From WS-2 sp036507005 (lineage in GTDB: Bacteria; Eisenbacteria; RBG-16-71-46), in NCBI GenBank assembly GCA_036507005.1, contig DASXQT010000072.1, positions 69,567-133,566 of the forward strand: 64,000 nt of DNA, given 5' to 3'. Below are positions 15,804-25,424 of the stretch, one piece after another. Positions within the stretch are counted from its first letter, which is position 1, and each line of letters begins with the position of its first letter. The position numbers and the translations under genes are program-made. The notes beneath the pieces were generated by a model. It was not told where the DNA came from. It saw only the letters and a list, made by a program, of their open reading frames with translations, and did not search any database.

Positions 15804-16358
15804 ATGTCGATCAAACCCGACCACTGGATACGCCGGATGTGCCGCGAGCATCGCATGATCGAACCGTTCGAGGAGAAGCAGGTGCGCGCGGGCGTGATCT
15901 CCTACGGCATCTCGTCGTACGGCTACGACGTCCGGATCGCCGACGAGTTCAAGATCTTCACCAACGTCAACTCCTCGATCGTGGACCCCAAGCACATGGA
16001 TCCCGCCTCGATGGTCGATTTCCGCGGGCGGGTGTGCCTGATCCCGCCCAACTCCTTCGCGCTCGCGCGCACGGTCGAGTACTTCCGCGTGCCGCGCAAC
16101 GTGCTGTGCGTGTGCACCGGCAAGTCGACGTACGCGCGCTGCGGCATCATCACGAACGTCACGCCGTTCGAGCCGGAGTGGGAGGGCTACGTCACGCTCG
16201 AGATCAGCAACACCACGCCGCTGCCGGCGAAGATCTACGCCGAGGAGGGCATCGCTCAGGTGCTGTTCTTCGAGAGCGACGAGCCCTGCGAGACCTCCTA
16301 CCGGGACAAGCAGGGCAAGTACCAGGCCCAGAGCGGCATCACACTGCCGCGGCTGTGA
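15804..16358 (+). CDS. dcd: dCTP deaminase
   Basis: A 184-aa cytosolic enzyme that deaminates dCTP to dUTP for thymidylate synthesis. Recognisable segments are VISYGISSYGYDVRIADEF, DFRGRVCLIPPNSFALA, GKSTYARCGIITNVTPFEP (with the conserved catalytic-site Ser/Arg) and LEISNTTPLPAKIYA. The length is typical of the trimeric dCTP-deaminase-only form; the bifunctional enzyme cannot be excluded from sequence alone. A GAGCGAGGAG ribosome-binding site lies directly before ATG 15804, at the end of the preceding gene. Confidence 0.95.
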   Translation: MSIKPDHWIRRMCREHRMIEPFEEKQVRAGVISYGISSYGYDVRIADEFKIFTNVNSSIVDPKHMDPASMVDFRGRVCLIPPNSFALARTVEYFRVPRNVLCVCTGKSTYARCGIITNVTPFEPEWEGYVTLEISNTTPLPAKIYAEEGIAQVLFFESDEPCETSYRDKQGKYQAQSGITLPRL

Positions 16359-16361
16359 GGT

Positions 16362-16391
16362 TTGCGCGGCTCCGACGCGCGCCGCTATGAT
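16362..16391 (+). promoter_or_regulatory. Candidate promoter of nuoI
   Basis: TTGCGC (16362-16367), 18-bp spacer, TATGAT (16386-16391). The -10 contains the ATG at 16387, which therefore cannot be the nuoI start. The next in-frame ATG, 16399, is 7 nt after the -10, so nuoI would be leaderless. Confidence 0.6.
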
Positions 16392-16398
16392 GCGCCGC

Positions 16399-16908
16399 AT
16401 GACGGATCCAGGTCGGCCGGAGAAGGCACCGGGCGCGCTCAAGAAGCTGGGCGAGAAGCTCGGCATCGGCGAGATGGGCAAGGGTCTCGGGGTCACCCTC
16501 GAGAACCTGTTCAAGAAGCCGTTCACGGTCCAGTACCCGGAAGAGAAGCTGGAGATGCTGCCGCGCTTCCGCGGGCTCCACATCCTCACCCGCCACGAGG
16601 ACGGCCTGGAGCGCTGCGTGGGCTGCGAGCTGTGCTCGGTGGCCTGCCCGGCGGACGCGATCTTCGTCAAGGCGGCGGAGAACGATCCGGACCACCCGGT
16701 CTCGCACGGCGAGCGCTACGCGGTGCGCTACGAGATCAACATGCTGCGCTGCATCTTCTGCGGCATGTGCGAGGAGGCGTGCCCCGAGGACGCGATCTAC
16801 CTCGAGAAGGACTACGAGCTCGCCGACTACGACCGCGACGCCTTCATCTACACCAAGGAAGAGCTGCTCGTCCCGCCGGAGAAGTCAGGGTATTTGCCGG
16901 CGCGCTGA
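16399..16908 (+). CDS. nuoI: NADH-quinone oxidoreductase subunit I (two 4Fe-4S)
   Basis: A 169-aa membrane-associated ferredoxin-like subunit of complex I that carries clusters N6a and N6b toward the quinone. Both cluster motifs are complete: CVGCELCSVACP and CIFCGMCEEACP. The N-terminal ENLFKKPFTVQYPEE and the C-terminal YDRDAFIYTKEELL are NuoI-specific. ATG 16399 is preferred because 16387 lies inside the predicted -10 box. It is solitary: no other nuo gene flanks it, so the rest of complex I must be elsewhere or NuoI serves another enzyme. It is followed by a structured repeat element. Confidence 0.93.
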   Translation: MTDPGRPEKAPGALKKLGEKLGIGEMGKGLGVTLENLFKKPFTVQYPEEKLEMLPRFRGLHILTRHEDGLERCVGCELCSVACPADAIFVKAAENDPDHPVSHGERYAVRYEINMLRCIFCGMCEEACPEDAIYLEKDYELADYDRDAFIYTKEELLVPPEKSGYLPAR

Positions 16909-16932
16909 TCGCCTTCGCGGGGGCAGCGGTGC

Positions 16933-17068
16933 AGCCGGGGAGCGGGGCCGTTTCATCGCGCCCGCTCGGCTCCGCCATCCCTGGCTCCGCCTCGTTCCTG
17001 GCGGAGCGCTTCGGCTCCTGCCTCCCGCGCTCCGCCAGAGCGCGATGAAACGGCCCCGCTCCCCGGCT
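16933..17068. repeat. Structured dispersed repeat, copy 1
   Basis: Perfect 28-bp inverted arms (16933-16960 and 17041-17068) enclose an 80-nt interior. Within it, 16999-17008 (TGGCGGAGCG) pairs with 17028-17037, and GCCATCCCTGGC can form a small hairpin. The arms carry the core GGGCCGTTTC/GAAACGGCCC shared with copies at 56049 and 63903. It fills the gap between the convergent stops of nuoI and the GT4 gene, so it could terminate both, but other copies lie elsewhere. No flanking target duplication is visible. Confidence 0.9.
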
Positions 17069-17102
17069 CCCCCGCTGCTTGCCGGTTCTTCCCTGAATGC
17101 GC

Positions 17103-18077
17103 CTAGGTTTCCAGCTGCTCCAGCAGGCGCCTGGCGACGCGGTCCCAGCTCCACGGGGGGGTGGCTTCGGTGGCGCGGGCGCCCAGGGATTCGCGCAGCG
17201 CCTCGTCGCCGAGCACCCGCCGCAGGCCCCGGGCCAGGAACCACGGGTGCCGGACCGGAACCACGAGGGCGTTCTCGCGGTCGCGCGCGAAGTCCTGCGT
17301 GCCGCTCCTCGTGCACACCACCGCGGCGCCGCACGCCATCGCCTCGAGCGCGGTGTTGCACCAGCCCGCCTTGCGCTCGGCGGCGGCGAACACGTGGGCC
17401 GACTGGTAGAGCGCGGTCAGCTCCTCCTGCGTGGGGTCGATCACGAAGCGCGCCCGGGCGGGGAGCGGCGCTCCGTCGCGCGGGTCCTGTCGGTTCTCGG
17501 GGCCGAGCGTGTCGAACAGCAGGATCTCGAACGGCGGCACGCGTCCCTCGAGAGCGCGCAGCGCGGCGAGCAGCAGGTCGGTGCCCTTCTTGGCCCGCGA
17601 CCGCCGTCCGTTGAGGAGCACGCGCAGCGGGGTGGCGGCGCGCCGCGAAGGATCGGGACGGAACTGCCGGAGGTTGATCCCGCCGATGCCGTCCAGCACC
17701 GGCCTTCCCGTGCGACGCTCGACCGCTCGCCGCAGCGCGCCGGAGTTGGCGGCGAGCCGCACCCCGGGACGCGCCGCGGCGCGAGCCACGCCGGGGTCGC
17801 CCTCGATCACGCAGTAGTAGAGATGCCGGGAGGCGCGGTGCGCGAGGAACGCGTCCAGGGTGCCGGCGTCGCCGCACACCGCGAGATCGGCCTCGGCCGC
17901 CGCCGCCGCGGCGAGCGGGCGCGCGGCGCCGGAGAACGGAAGCCAGCCGGGCGCAGTGCCCTGCGGGTGGTAGAGCGTGACCTCGTGCCCCATCGCCGTC
18001 CACGCGTTGCCCAGCTCGAGGAAGCGGCGCACGCCGCCGAACACGCCGACGTGGGGGAGGAACGTGCTGATTCTCAC
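17103..18077 (-). CDS. GT4-family glycosyltransferase
   Basis: A 324-aa GT-B-fold protein. The N-domain opens with ISTFLPHVGVFGGVRRFLEL, the C-domain with LRVLLNGRRSRAKKGTDLLL, and the nucleotide-sugar-binding region is AERKAGWCNTALEAMACGAAVVCTRSG, the E-x7-E-like signature of GT4 enzymes. It probably adds a sugar in capsule, O-antigen or glycolipid synthesis; donor and acceptor are unknown. GTG 18077 starts 9 nt after a predicted -10 box. It is convergent with nuoI and divergent from hsp20. Confidence 0.85.
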   Translation of the reverse strand: MRISTFLPHVGVFGGVRRFLELGNAWTAMGHEVTLYHPQGTAPGWLPFSGAARPLAAAAAAEADLAVCGDAGTLDAFLAHRASRHLYYCVIEGDPGVARAAARPGVRLAANSGALRRAVERRTGRPVLDGIGGINLRQFRPDPSRRAATPLRVLLNGRRSRAKKGTDLLLAALRALEGRVPPFEILLFDTLGPENRQDPRDGAPLPARARFVIDPTQEELTALYQSAHVFAAAERKAGWCNTALEAMACGAAVVCTRSGTQDFARDRENALVVPVRHPWFLARGLRRVLGDEALRESLGARATEATPPWSWDRVARRLLEQLET

Positions 18078-18086
18078 GGGGCGCGC

Positions 18087-18115
18087 ACGCTAGCAGACCC
18101 GCGACCCCGGTCCAA
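18087..18115 (-). promoter_or_regulatory. Candidate promoter of the GT4 gene
   Basis: On the minus strand TTGGAC (18115-18110), 17-bp spacer, TAGCGT (18092-18087), then GCGCGCCCC and the GTG start. The 9-nt distance from -10 to start codon implies an almost leaderless message. Confidence 0.6.
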
Positions 18116-18428
18116 CGGACCGCTCCGCGGATCGCGCCGGCACCTCAACGGCCCGATCGGCATCGTTCCACTGCCGCACAGCGATCGTTTCCATGCGGGA
18201 CGACTTCGTTCCGTAACGAAACCCCGAGCAACCGGCCACGTCCTCGCGCATCGATTGAACCGAGTTACGCAAGAGATTGCAGTGAAAGGCAGTCCCGCGC
18301 GGCTCGAGTAACTGGCATGGGGCATGCGTGAGCCCGGTCAGCACGAACTGAGATGCGCGCGAGCGTGAGGCTCCGCGCGCTCCCTACGAAGACAAGCTCG
18401 CAAGAGCAGAAAGAAGGAGGATTCAACC
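18116..18428. promoter_or_regulatory. Regulatory gap upstream of hsp20-dnaK
   Basis: About 310 nt without a gene between the divergent GT4 promoter and hsp20. It holds an inverted repeat TTCGTT-CCGT-AACGAA (18205-18210/18215-18220), which could be an operator, and a sigma-54-like site at 18313. A strong AGAAGGAGG ribosome-binding site precedes hsp20. No CIRCE element, ROSE-like thermometer or clear sigma-32 box was recognised. Confidence 0.4.
18313..18327 (+). promoter_or_regulatory. Possible sigma-54 promoter upstream of hsp20
   Basis: TGGCATGGGGCATGC has the GG-N10-GC spacing of sigma-54 -24/-12 promoters (consensus TGGCACG-N4-TTGC), with two deviations. It lies about 100 nt upstream of the hsp20 ATG. 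It could be chance in GC-rich DNA, and no nearby enhancer-binding protein gene is present. Confidence 0.3.
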
Positions 18429-18890
18429 ATGGCGATCACCCGGTGGACTCCCGTGACCCTGACGCCGGCGCGCGAGCTGTTCGGCATCCAGGACGAGGTC
18501 AACCGCCTGTTCGACGGGTTCTTCAACCGCACTCCGTTCCAGGGCGACCTCGCCGCGACGTTCACCCCCGCGGTGGACGTCGAGGAGACGGCCGACGAGT
18601 ACGTGGTGCGCGTCGACCTTCCCGGCATGACCCAGAAGGACGTGAAGGTGAACCTGATGGGCGATACCCTGACGATTCGCGGCGAGCGGAAGCAGGAGAG
18701 CGACCGCAAGGACGGCAACATGCACCGGATCGAGCGGGTGTACGGCTCGTTCGAGCGCTCGTTCCGGCTCGGCACCCCGGTGCGCGGCGACCAGGTCAAG
18801 GCCCAGTACCGCGACGGCGTGCTCGAGGTCCAGGTGCCGAAGGCCGAGGAGGCCAAGGTGCGCGAGATCGAGGTGCAGGTCGGCTCGTAA
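18429..18890 (+). CDS. Hsp20/alpha-crystallin small heat-shock protein
   Basis: A 153-aa ATP-independent holdase. The alpha-crystallin domain spans about residues 45-140, with AVDVEETADEYVVRVDLPGM, a GDTLTIRGERKQE strand and the family's GVLEVQVPKAEEAK ending. The N-terminal arm (VNRLFDGFFNRTPF) is the usual oligomerisation region. A near-consensus AAGGAGG lies before ATG 18429. dnaK follows 90 nt downstream on the same strand, suggesting joint heat-stress control, although no grpE or dnaJ is in the window. Confidence 0.95.
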   Translation: MAITRWTPVTLTPARELFGIQDEVNRLFDGFFNRTPFQGDLAATFTPAVDVEETADEYVVRVDLPGMTQKDVKVNLMGDTLTIRGERKQESDRKDGNMHRIERVYGSFERSFRLGTPVRGDQVKAQYRDGVLEVQVPKAEEAKVREIEVQVGS

Positions 18891-18980
18891 CGACGGCAGC
18901 CTTACGATCCCTTTGCGGGCCACGTGCCATCCCGCGTCCGCGGGACGGCCGTGGCTTCCGCGCTGAGAAGGCAGGACGAC

Positions 18981-20900
<1,920 letters not shown>

Positions 20901-20968
20901 ACGCTCGCCGCCCGTGCGGCGGAATCGCCCCGGCACCCGCTGCGATCAGGCGGGGCCGGGGCGAGGCG

Positions 20969-20997
20969 TTGCGCCGGCGGAAGCGCGTGCCTACGAT
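20969..20997 (+). promoter_or_regulatory. Candidate promoter of the GT2 gene
   Basis: TTGCGC (20969-20974), 17-bp spacer, TACGAT (20992-20997), then AGCGGC. Any start codon upstream of about 21004 would be untranscribed, which rules out the in-frame ATG at 20914. Confidence 0.55.
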
Positions 20998-21018
20998 AGC
21001 GGCATCTTGCCTTGCCTG

Positions 21019-22539
21019 GTGCCGATCGTCTCGTGGCCGTCACTCCAGGCGGTGTGGAGCTGGGGGCGGGACGCGTGCGTCGCGCTCTACGTGGCGGCGC
21101 AGGCGCTCCTCATCCTCTACTCCTCCCACCGCTGGCTCGTCCTGTGGCGGAGGTGGCGGGGCCGCCGCCTGGGTGCGAGCGTACCGCCCCCGCTCGCGGA
21201 ATGGCCCCCGGTCACCGTTCAGCTCCCGGTCTACAACGAGCGCCGGGTGATCGAGCGGATCATCGAGGCGGTCGCGCACCTCGACTACCCGCGCGACCGC
21301 CTCGAGATCCAGGTGCTGGACGACTCGAACGACGAGACCCGCGCCTGGGCCGAGCACGCCGTGGCCCGTCACGCGGCGCGCGGCGTGGACATCCGCCTGC
21401 TCCGCCGCGACCACCGCGCGGGATTCAAGGCCGGCGCGCTCGCCGCGGGGCTCGCCGTCGCGCGCGGCGAGTTCCTCGCGGTGTTCGACGCCGACTTCGT
21501 CCCGGGGCGCGACTTCCTGCGGCGCACCCTGCCGTACTTCGCCGACCCGGGCGTGGGGATGGTGCAGGCCCGCTGGGGACACCTCAACCGGGACGGCTCG
21601 CTCCTCACGGCGGCCCAGGCGGTGATGCTCGATTCGCACTTCGCGCTCGAGCACGACGCCCGCATGCGCAGCGGGCTGTTCTTCAACTTCAACGGCACGG
21701 CCGGCGTGTGGCGCCGGGCGTGCATCGAGTCCGCCGGGGGCTGGTCGCCCGATACGCTCACGGAGGATCTCGACCTCAGCTACCGCGCCCAGCTCGCGGG
21801 GTGGCGCTTCGTGTTCGACGCCACCATCGAGGCCCCGGCCGAGCTGCCGGCCGACCTCGAGGCGCTCAAGTCGCAGCAGCGGCGCTGGGCCAAGGGCTCG
21901 ATCCAGACCGCGCGCAAGCTGCTCCCGCGGCTGCTGCGCGACGCGCTGCCGCTGCCCGTGAAGCTCGAGGCGCTGGTGCATCTGACCAACAACCTGGCGT
22001 ACCCGCTCCTCCTGCTGCTCGGCGTGCTGCTGCTCCCGGTCCAGGCCGGAGCGGGGAGCGTTCCGCCCGCGCTGGCGTGGGCGATGCAGCTCGGCCTGGT
22101 CGTGCTGGGGATCGTGCCGGTGAGCCTCTTCCTGGTGGCGGGCCAGCGCGCGCTCGGGCGGGGCGAGCGGGTGGCGCGCGACGTGGTGGCCGCGATGCTG
22201 CTCGCGACCGGCCTCTCCCTCAACAACGCGCGCGCCGTGATCGAGGGTCTCGGGGGACCGCCGGGCGAGTGGGAGCGTACTCCCAAGGTGGGCGCGGGGC
22301 AGCCCCCGCCGGGCGAGCCGTACGCCGCCGCCGGCGGCGTGACCGGGCGCGCCGAGCTGCTGCTCGCGCTCTACTTCGGCGCCGCGGCGGTGCTCGCCGC
22401 GAGCTCGCGCCAGTGGCGCGCCCTGCCGCTGCTCGCGCTGCTGCTCGTCGCCTTCGGCGCCGTGGGCGTGGGTTCGCTGCGCGCGAGCCTGCGCGCCGCC
22501 GCCGGCCGCCGCGTCCGGCTCGCCCGCGGCACGGGCTGA
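21019..22539 (+). CDS. Family 2 membrane glycosyltransferase (cellulose synthase-like)
   Basis: About 506 aa from GTG 21019; TTG 21007 is also possible. An N-terminal helix (VALYVAAQALLILYSS) precedes a GT-A domain with PVTVQLPVYNERRVIERII, the nucleotide-binding VFDADFVPG, TEDLDLSYRAQLAGW and the QQRRWAKGSIQ motif of processive beta-glycosyltransferases. Four or more C-terminal helices follow. This D,DxD,D,QxxRW layout is shared with cellulose synthase, BcsA-like and glucosyl-ceramide-type enzymes, so a surface polysaccharide or glycolipid product is likely. The gene is convergent with the nucleotide-sugar dehydrogenase, which could supply its donor. Confidence 0.85.
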   Translation: MPIVSWPSLQAVWSWGRDACVALYVAAQALLILYSSHRWLVLWRRWRGRRLGASVPPPLAEWPPVTVQLPVYNERRVIERIIEAVAHLDYPRDRLEIQVLDDSNDETRAWAEHAVARHAARGVDIRLLRRDHRAGFKAGALAAGLAVARGEFLAVFDADFVPGRDFLRRTLPYFADPGVGMVQARWGHLNRDGSLLTAAQAVMLDSHFALEHDARMRSGLFFNFNGTAGVWRRACIESAGGWSPDTLTEDLDLSYRAQLAGWRFVFDATIEAPAELPADLEALKSQQRRWAKGSIQTARKLLPRLLRDALPLPVKLEALVHLTNNLAYPLLLLLGVLLLPVQAGAGSVPPALAWAMQLGLVVLGIVPVSLFLVAGQRALGRGERVARDVVAAMLLATGLSLNNARAVIEGLGGPPGEWERTPKVGAGQPPPGEPYAAAGGVTGRAELLLALYFGAAAVLAASSRQWRALPLLALLLVAFGAVGVGSLRASLRAAAGRRVRLARGTG

Positions 22540-22621
22540 GGCGCGCCGCGCCGTCGGGGCCCGCCGCGCGCCGCACGAGATCACGAAGGTGGGGTTGACG
22601 GCGACGGCGCTCCGGGACCTT

Positions 22622-25384
22622 CTACAGCCGCACGATCTTGTCCGACTTCTTTCCGCGCAGGGCGTTGCGCGTGTCCACGATGGCGCGGGCGTGGCGCAGC
22701 ACGGTCTCCCACGCGAAGACGCGGTGCGCGGTGGCGATCACCACGCAGTCGAAGCGCTTGAGCTGTGCGGGTGTGAGCGGCGTGCTCTTGAGCCGGCGTC
22801 CGGCGAACTCCAGCGACGGCACGTAGGGATCGCTGTACTCGATCGCGGCCCCGCGCTCGCGCAGCTTCTCCATGATGTCCAGCGACGGGCTCTCCCGCGT
22901 GTCGTCGACGTCGGCCTTGTAGGCCACGCCCAGCACCAGCACCCGGGAGCCGCGGACCGAGCGGCCGCCGCGGTTGAGGCAGTCCGCGACGATGCCGACC
23001 ACGTGGTCGGGCATCTGGCCGTTGATGTAGCCCGCCAGCTCGATGAAGCGCGCCTCGAACCCGCTGGCCCGCGCCTTCCACGAGAGATAGAAAGGGTCGA
23101 TCGGGATGCAGTTGTGCGACACCAGCCCGAACGAGGTGACGAACGTCTCCGTGCCCGGCACCTCGATCGAATACACCCACCCGCCGCCCTCCGGAGCCAC
23201 CTCGCCCGGAGCCACGGTCGCGAACCCCGCCTCCCGGCGCACGCGCCGGGCGGGCATCGGCTTCGACCGATTCCGCAGGCAGGTCTCGAGCTTCTGGCGC
23301 TTGGCGCCCAGGAAGAGCGGCATCACCCTGCGGAGCTGCTCCTCGCCGAAGAGGCGCAGCTCCGGCTTTCCCGTGCAAACCGAGGGGACGAGCGCAAGCG
23401 AATGCATGAGGAGCGTGACCTGCTGGAGGAGTCTCGGGCTGGAGGTGAAGTAGCTCGCGCACGCGCTGTTGCAGCGGTGACGATACGCCTTGCCGTTCTT
23501 GCGGTAGCTGCGCATTCCCGTCGTGGCGTCGACGCTCCCATCGCCGTTCAGCAGCGCGCCCAGGAGCGCGCCACGGATCTCGGCGTTCGCTCCCAGGAAG
23601 AGCGGGGGGATGCGCATCTCCTCCGACCGCCGGCCGCAGCCCAGCGACTCGCCGATCAGGCGGCCGAGCAGGTTCGAGGACACCTTGATCTGCACCGCCT
23701 TCCACCTCTTCACGCGGTGGATCGACCAGCGGAATCCCAGGCGTTCCAGGGCTCCGGTGAGATCGGCGATCAGCTCGGATTCGTGCGCGCCGAACGTCCA
23801 GCGCGTCCTCCACGACTTGTCGCGCGTGAGACACCCTTCGCTCAGGTAGTACCCGACGATGCGGGCGAGATCGCTCGCGATCGGCAGGACCATGGGGACC
23901 TGGGTGTGGCCGTGCCCGCGGCCGGTCGCGAGCGACAGGTCGGCGCGCGGGAAGGGAGCGTTTCCGAGGGCCTCGAGCCCGAACAGCGCCCCGAGCGGAA
24001 GCGTGTTCGAGCGGCGGAGGGCCTTCTTCTCGACGCCAAACCTGCGGGCCACGGGGCGGATCCGGTCCCAGTGATCGATCCAGCTTCCCGAGCGGGGGCT
24101 CACCCGTACCTTCCGATCCTTCTCGAGCCCGAGTGCATCGACCAGATCGATCGACTCGGGTGGGCTCCCCGCCGGGAGGTCCACCGCCACCACGAGCCGC
24201 GACGCGGCGTCGACCGCGTCCGCGCGCCGCACCTCAAGGCCGTGGCCGTTCTGGACGATCATGGGATGCCCGTCCGTGGCGGTGAGCGAGCGACCCTCCG
24301 CGCTGCGGAGAGCGACGCGTTGGGGATACCAGCGCCGGAACAAATGGGTGGCGCTCCGGAAGCAGGTCTGCTTCCTCTCGAGATCGAAGGAGAGGACCTC
24401 GAGGGGATCGAGCCGCATGACCTCGGTGCCGCCCATGGATCGGCGGGCCGTGCATCGGCTCGCCAGCTCCTCGATCCGGACCGCGTCCATCCCGCCGTCC
24501 CGCCGCACGAACACGAACTCGTTGCCGTCCACGCAGTGACCGCCCAGCCCGGGACCCGGCTTGAACGGCATGAAGCCGAACGGCTTGGTCGCCGCGGCCT
24601 CGATCACCTCCCACACGTCGATCCCGAGCCGCGCGCACATCAGGGCCAGCTCGTTCACGAGCCCGATGTTCACGCTCCGGAACGTGTTCTCGAGCAGCTT
24701 GACCATCTCCGCCACCTGGGTGGAGGAGACCGGCACGACGCGCTCGAGCCGCTGGCGGTAGAGGCGCACCGCCATCTCCGTGCAGGTCGGCGTCACGCCG
24801 CCCACCACCTTGGGGATGTTGCGCGTGTTGTACTCCGGGTTGCCGGGGTCGACGCGCTCGGGCGAGAACGCCAGGAAGAAATCGCGGCCCACCTTGAGGC
24901 CGGTCTCCTGCAGGCGGGGCAGGATCAGCTCGTCGGTCGTGCCCGGGTAGGTGGTGCTCTCGAGGACCACGAGCATTCCCCGGTGGAGGTGCTTCGCGAT
25001 CTGCTCGGCCGCCGCGACGATGTACGACACGTCGGGATCGCGCTGCTTGGAGAGCGGGGTCGGCACGCACACGTTGACCGCGTCCGCCTTGCGCAGCACC
25101 GAGAAGTCGGTGGTCGCCCGCAGCTTGTCGTCGCGCACCAGCGCTTCGACATCGCGCGTCGGGACGTCCCGGATGTAGGAGACGCCGCGCTGGAGCTGCC
25201 GCACCCTCTTCTCGTCGGTGTCGATCCCGGTGACGAGGAACCCCGCCTTGCCGAACTCGACCGCGAGCGGCAGGCCGACGTAGCCCAGGCCCACCACGCT
25301 CAGGTGGGCGGTGCGCTGGTCGATCTTGCGGGAGAGGAGGCGCGCGGCGGAGGAACCGTTCGCGCGGGGACGTGCGCGTGGCAT
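22622..25384 (-). CDS. Nucleotide-sugar dehydrogenase (WbpA/UGDH family) containing an intein
   Basis: The reading frame is 920 aa from ATG 25384. Without the intein the host protein is 445 aa, the normal size for UDP-GlcNAc/UDP-glucose-type 6-dehydrogenases that oxidise a nucleotide sugar to the uronate with NAD+. The NAD site is SVVGLGYVGLPLAVEFGKAG; later landmarks are ESTTYPGTTDE, AFSPERVDPG, EMVKLLENTFRSVNIGLVNE and GLGGH. The catalytic Cys follows GGH and is separated from it by the intein: residue 283 is H, residue 759 is C, giving GLGGH/CIPIDPFYLSWKA after splicing. The C-terminal domain has LGVAYKADVDDTRESPS. The KIDQRTA N-terminus is most like WbpA-type enzymes. It likely feeds the neighbouring glycosyltransferases. 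Confidence 0.93.
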   Translation of the reverse strand: MPRARPRANGSSAARLLSRKIDQRTAHLSVVGLGYVGLPLAVEFGKAGFLVTGIDTDEKRVRQLQRGVSYIRDVPTRDVEALVRDDKLRATTDFSVLRKADAVNVCVPTPLSKQRDPDVSYIVAAAEQIAKHLHRGMLVVLESTTYPGTTDELILPRLQETGLKVGRDFFLAFSPERVDPGNPEYNTRNIPKVVGGVTPTCTEMAVRLYRQRLERVVPVSSTQVAEMVKLLENTFRSVNIGLVNELALMCARLGIDVWEVIEAAATKPFGFMPFKPGPGLGGHCVDGNEFVFVRRDGGMDAVRIEELASRCTARRSMGGTEVMRLDPLEVLSFDLERKQTCFRSATHLFRRWYPQRVALRSAEGRSLTATDGHPMIVQNGHGLEVRRADAVDAASRLVVAVDLPAGSPPESIDLVDALGLEKDRKVRVSPRSGSWIDHWDRIRPVARRFGVEKKALRRSNTLPLGALFGLEALGNAPFPRADLSLATGRGHGHTQVPMVLPIASDLARIVGYYLSEGCLTRDKSWRTRWTFGAHESELIADLTGALERLGFRWSIHRVKRWKAVQIKVSSNLLGRLIGESLGCGRRSEEMRIPPLFLGANAEIRGALLGALLNGDGSVDATTGMRSYRKNGKAYRHRCNSACASYFTSSPRLLQQVTLLMHSLALVPSVCTGKPELRLFGEEQLRRVMPLFLGAKRQKLETCLRNRSKPMPARRVRREAGFATVAPGEVAPEGGGWVYSIEVPGTETFVTSFGLVSHNCIPIDPFYLSWKARASGFEARFIELAGYINGQMPDHVVGIVADCLNRGGRSVRGSRVLVLGVAYKADVDDTRESPSLDIMEKLRERGAAIEYSDPYVPSLEFAGRRLKSTPLTPAQLKRFDCVVIATAHRVFAWETVLRHARAIVDTRNALRGKKSDKIVRL
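23111..24535 (-). other. Intein with LAGLIDADG-type homing endonuclease
   Basis: 475 residues (284-758 of the precursor) begin with Cys1 (CVDGNEFVFVR, block A) and end in VSHN before Cys+1 (block F: VYSIEVPGTETFVTSFGLVS then HN). Block B is LTATDGHPMIV, with the conserved Thr and His. Two endonuclease motifs are visible: IVGYYLSEG (residues 509-517) and LLGALLNGDG (607-616), the paired helices of a LAGLIDADG enzyme, each with an acidic residue at the expected place. Cys1, the penultimate His, terminal Asn and Cys+1 are all present, so splicing competence is expected. Confidence 0.93.
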
Positions 25385-25394
25385 GGAACGGGGC

Positions 25395-25424
25395 ACGCTA
25401 ACAAAGCCGCGGCGAAAACGTCAA
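25395..25424 (-). promoter_or_regulatory. Candidate promoter of the intein-containing dehydrogenase
   Basis: On the minus strand TTGACG (25424-25419), 18-bp spacer, TAGCGT (25400-25395), GCCCCGTTCC, then ATG 25384. The GTG at 25396 overlaps the -10, so ATG 25384, 10 nt downstream of the -10, is taken as the start. Confidence 0.65.

Noticed and set aside
16885..17102. Minus-strand open frame through the structured repeat (GRFIALWRSAGGRSRSAPPG), also opposite copy 2
   Set aside because: The repeat reads open in this frame because of its composition; arm covariation fits RNA or DNA structure rather than a peptide.
23111..24535. Treating the intein region as a separate gene or an assembly insertion
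   Set aside because: The frame is continuous, and all splice-junction residues plus endonuclease motifs are present.
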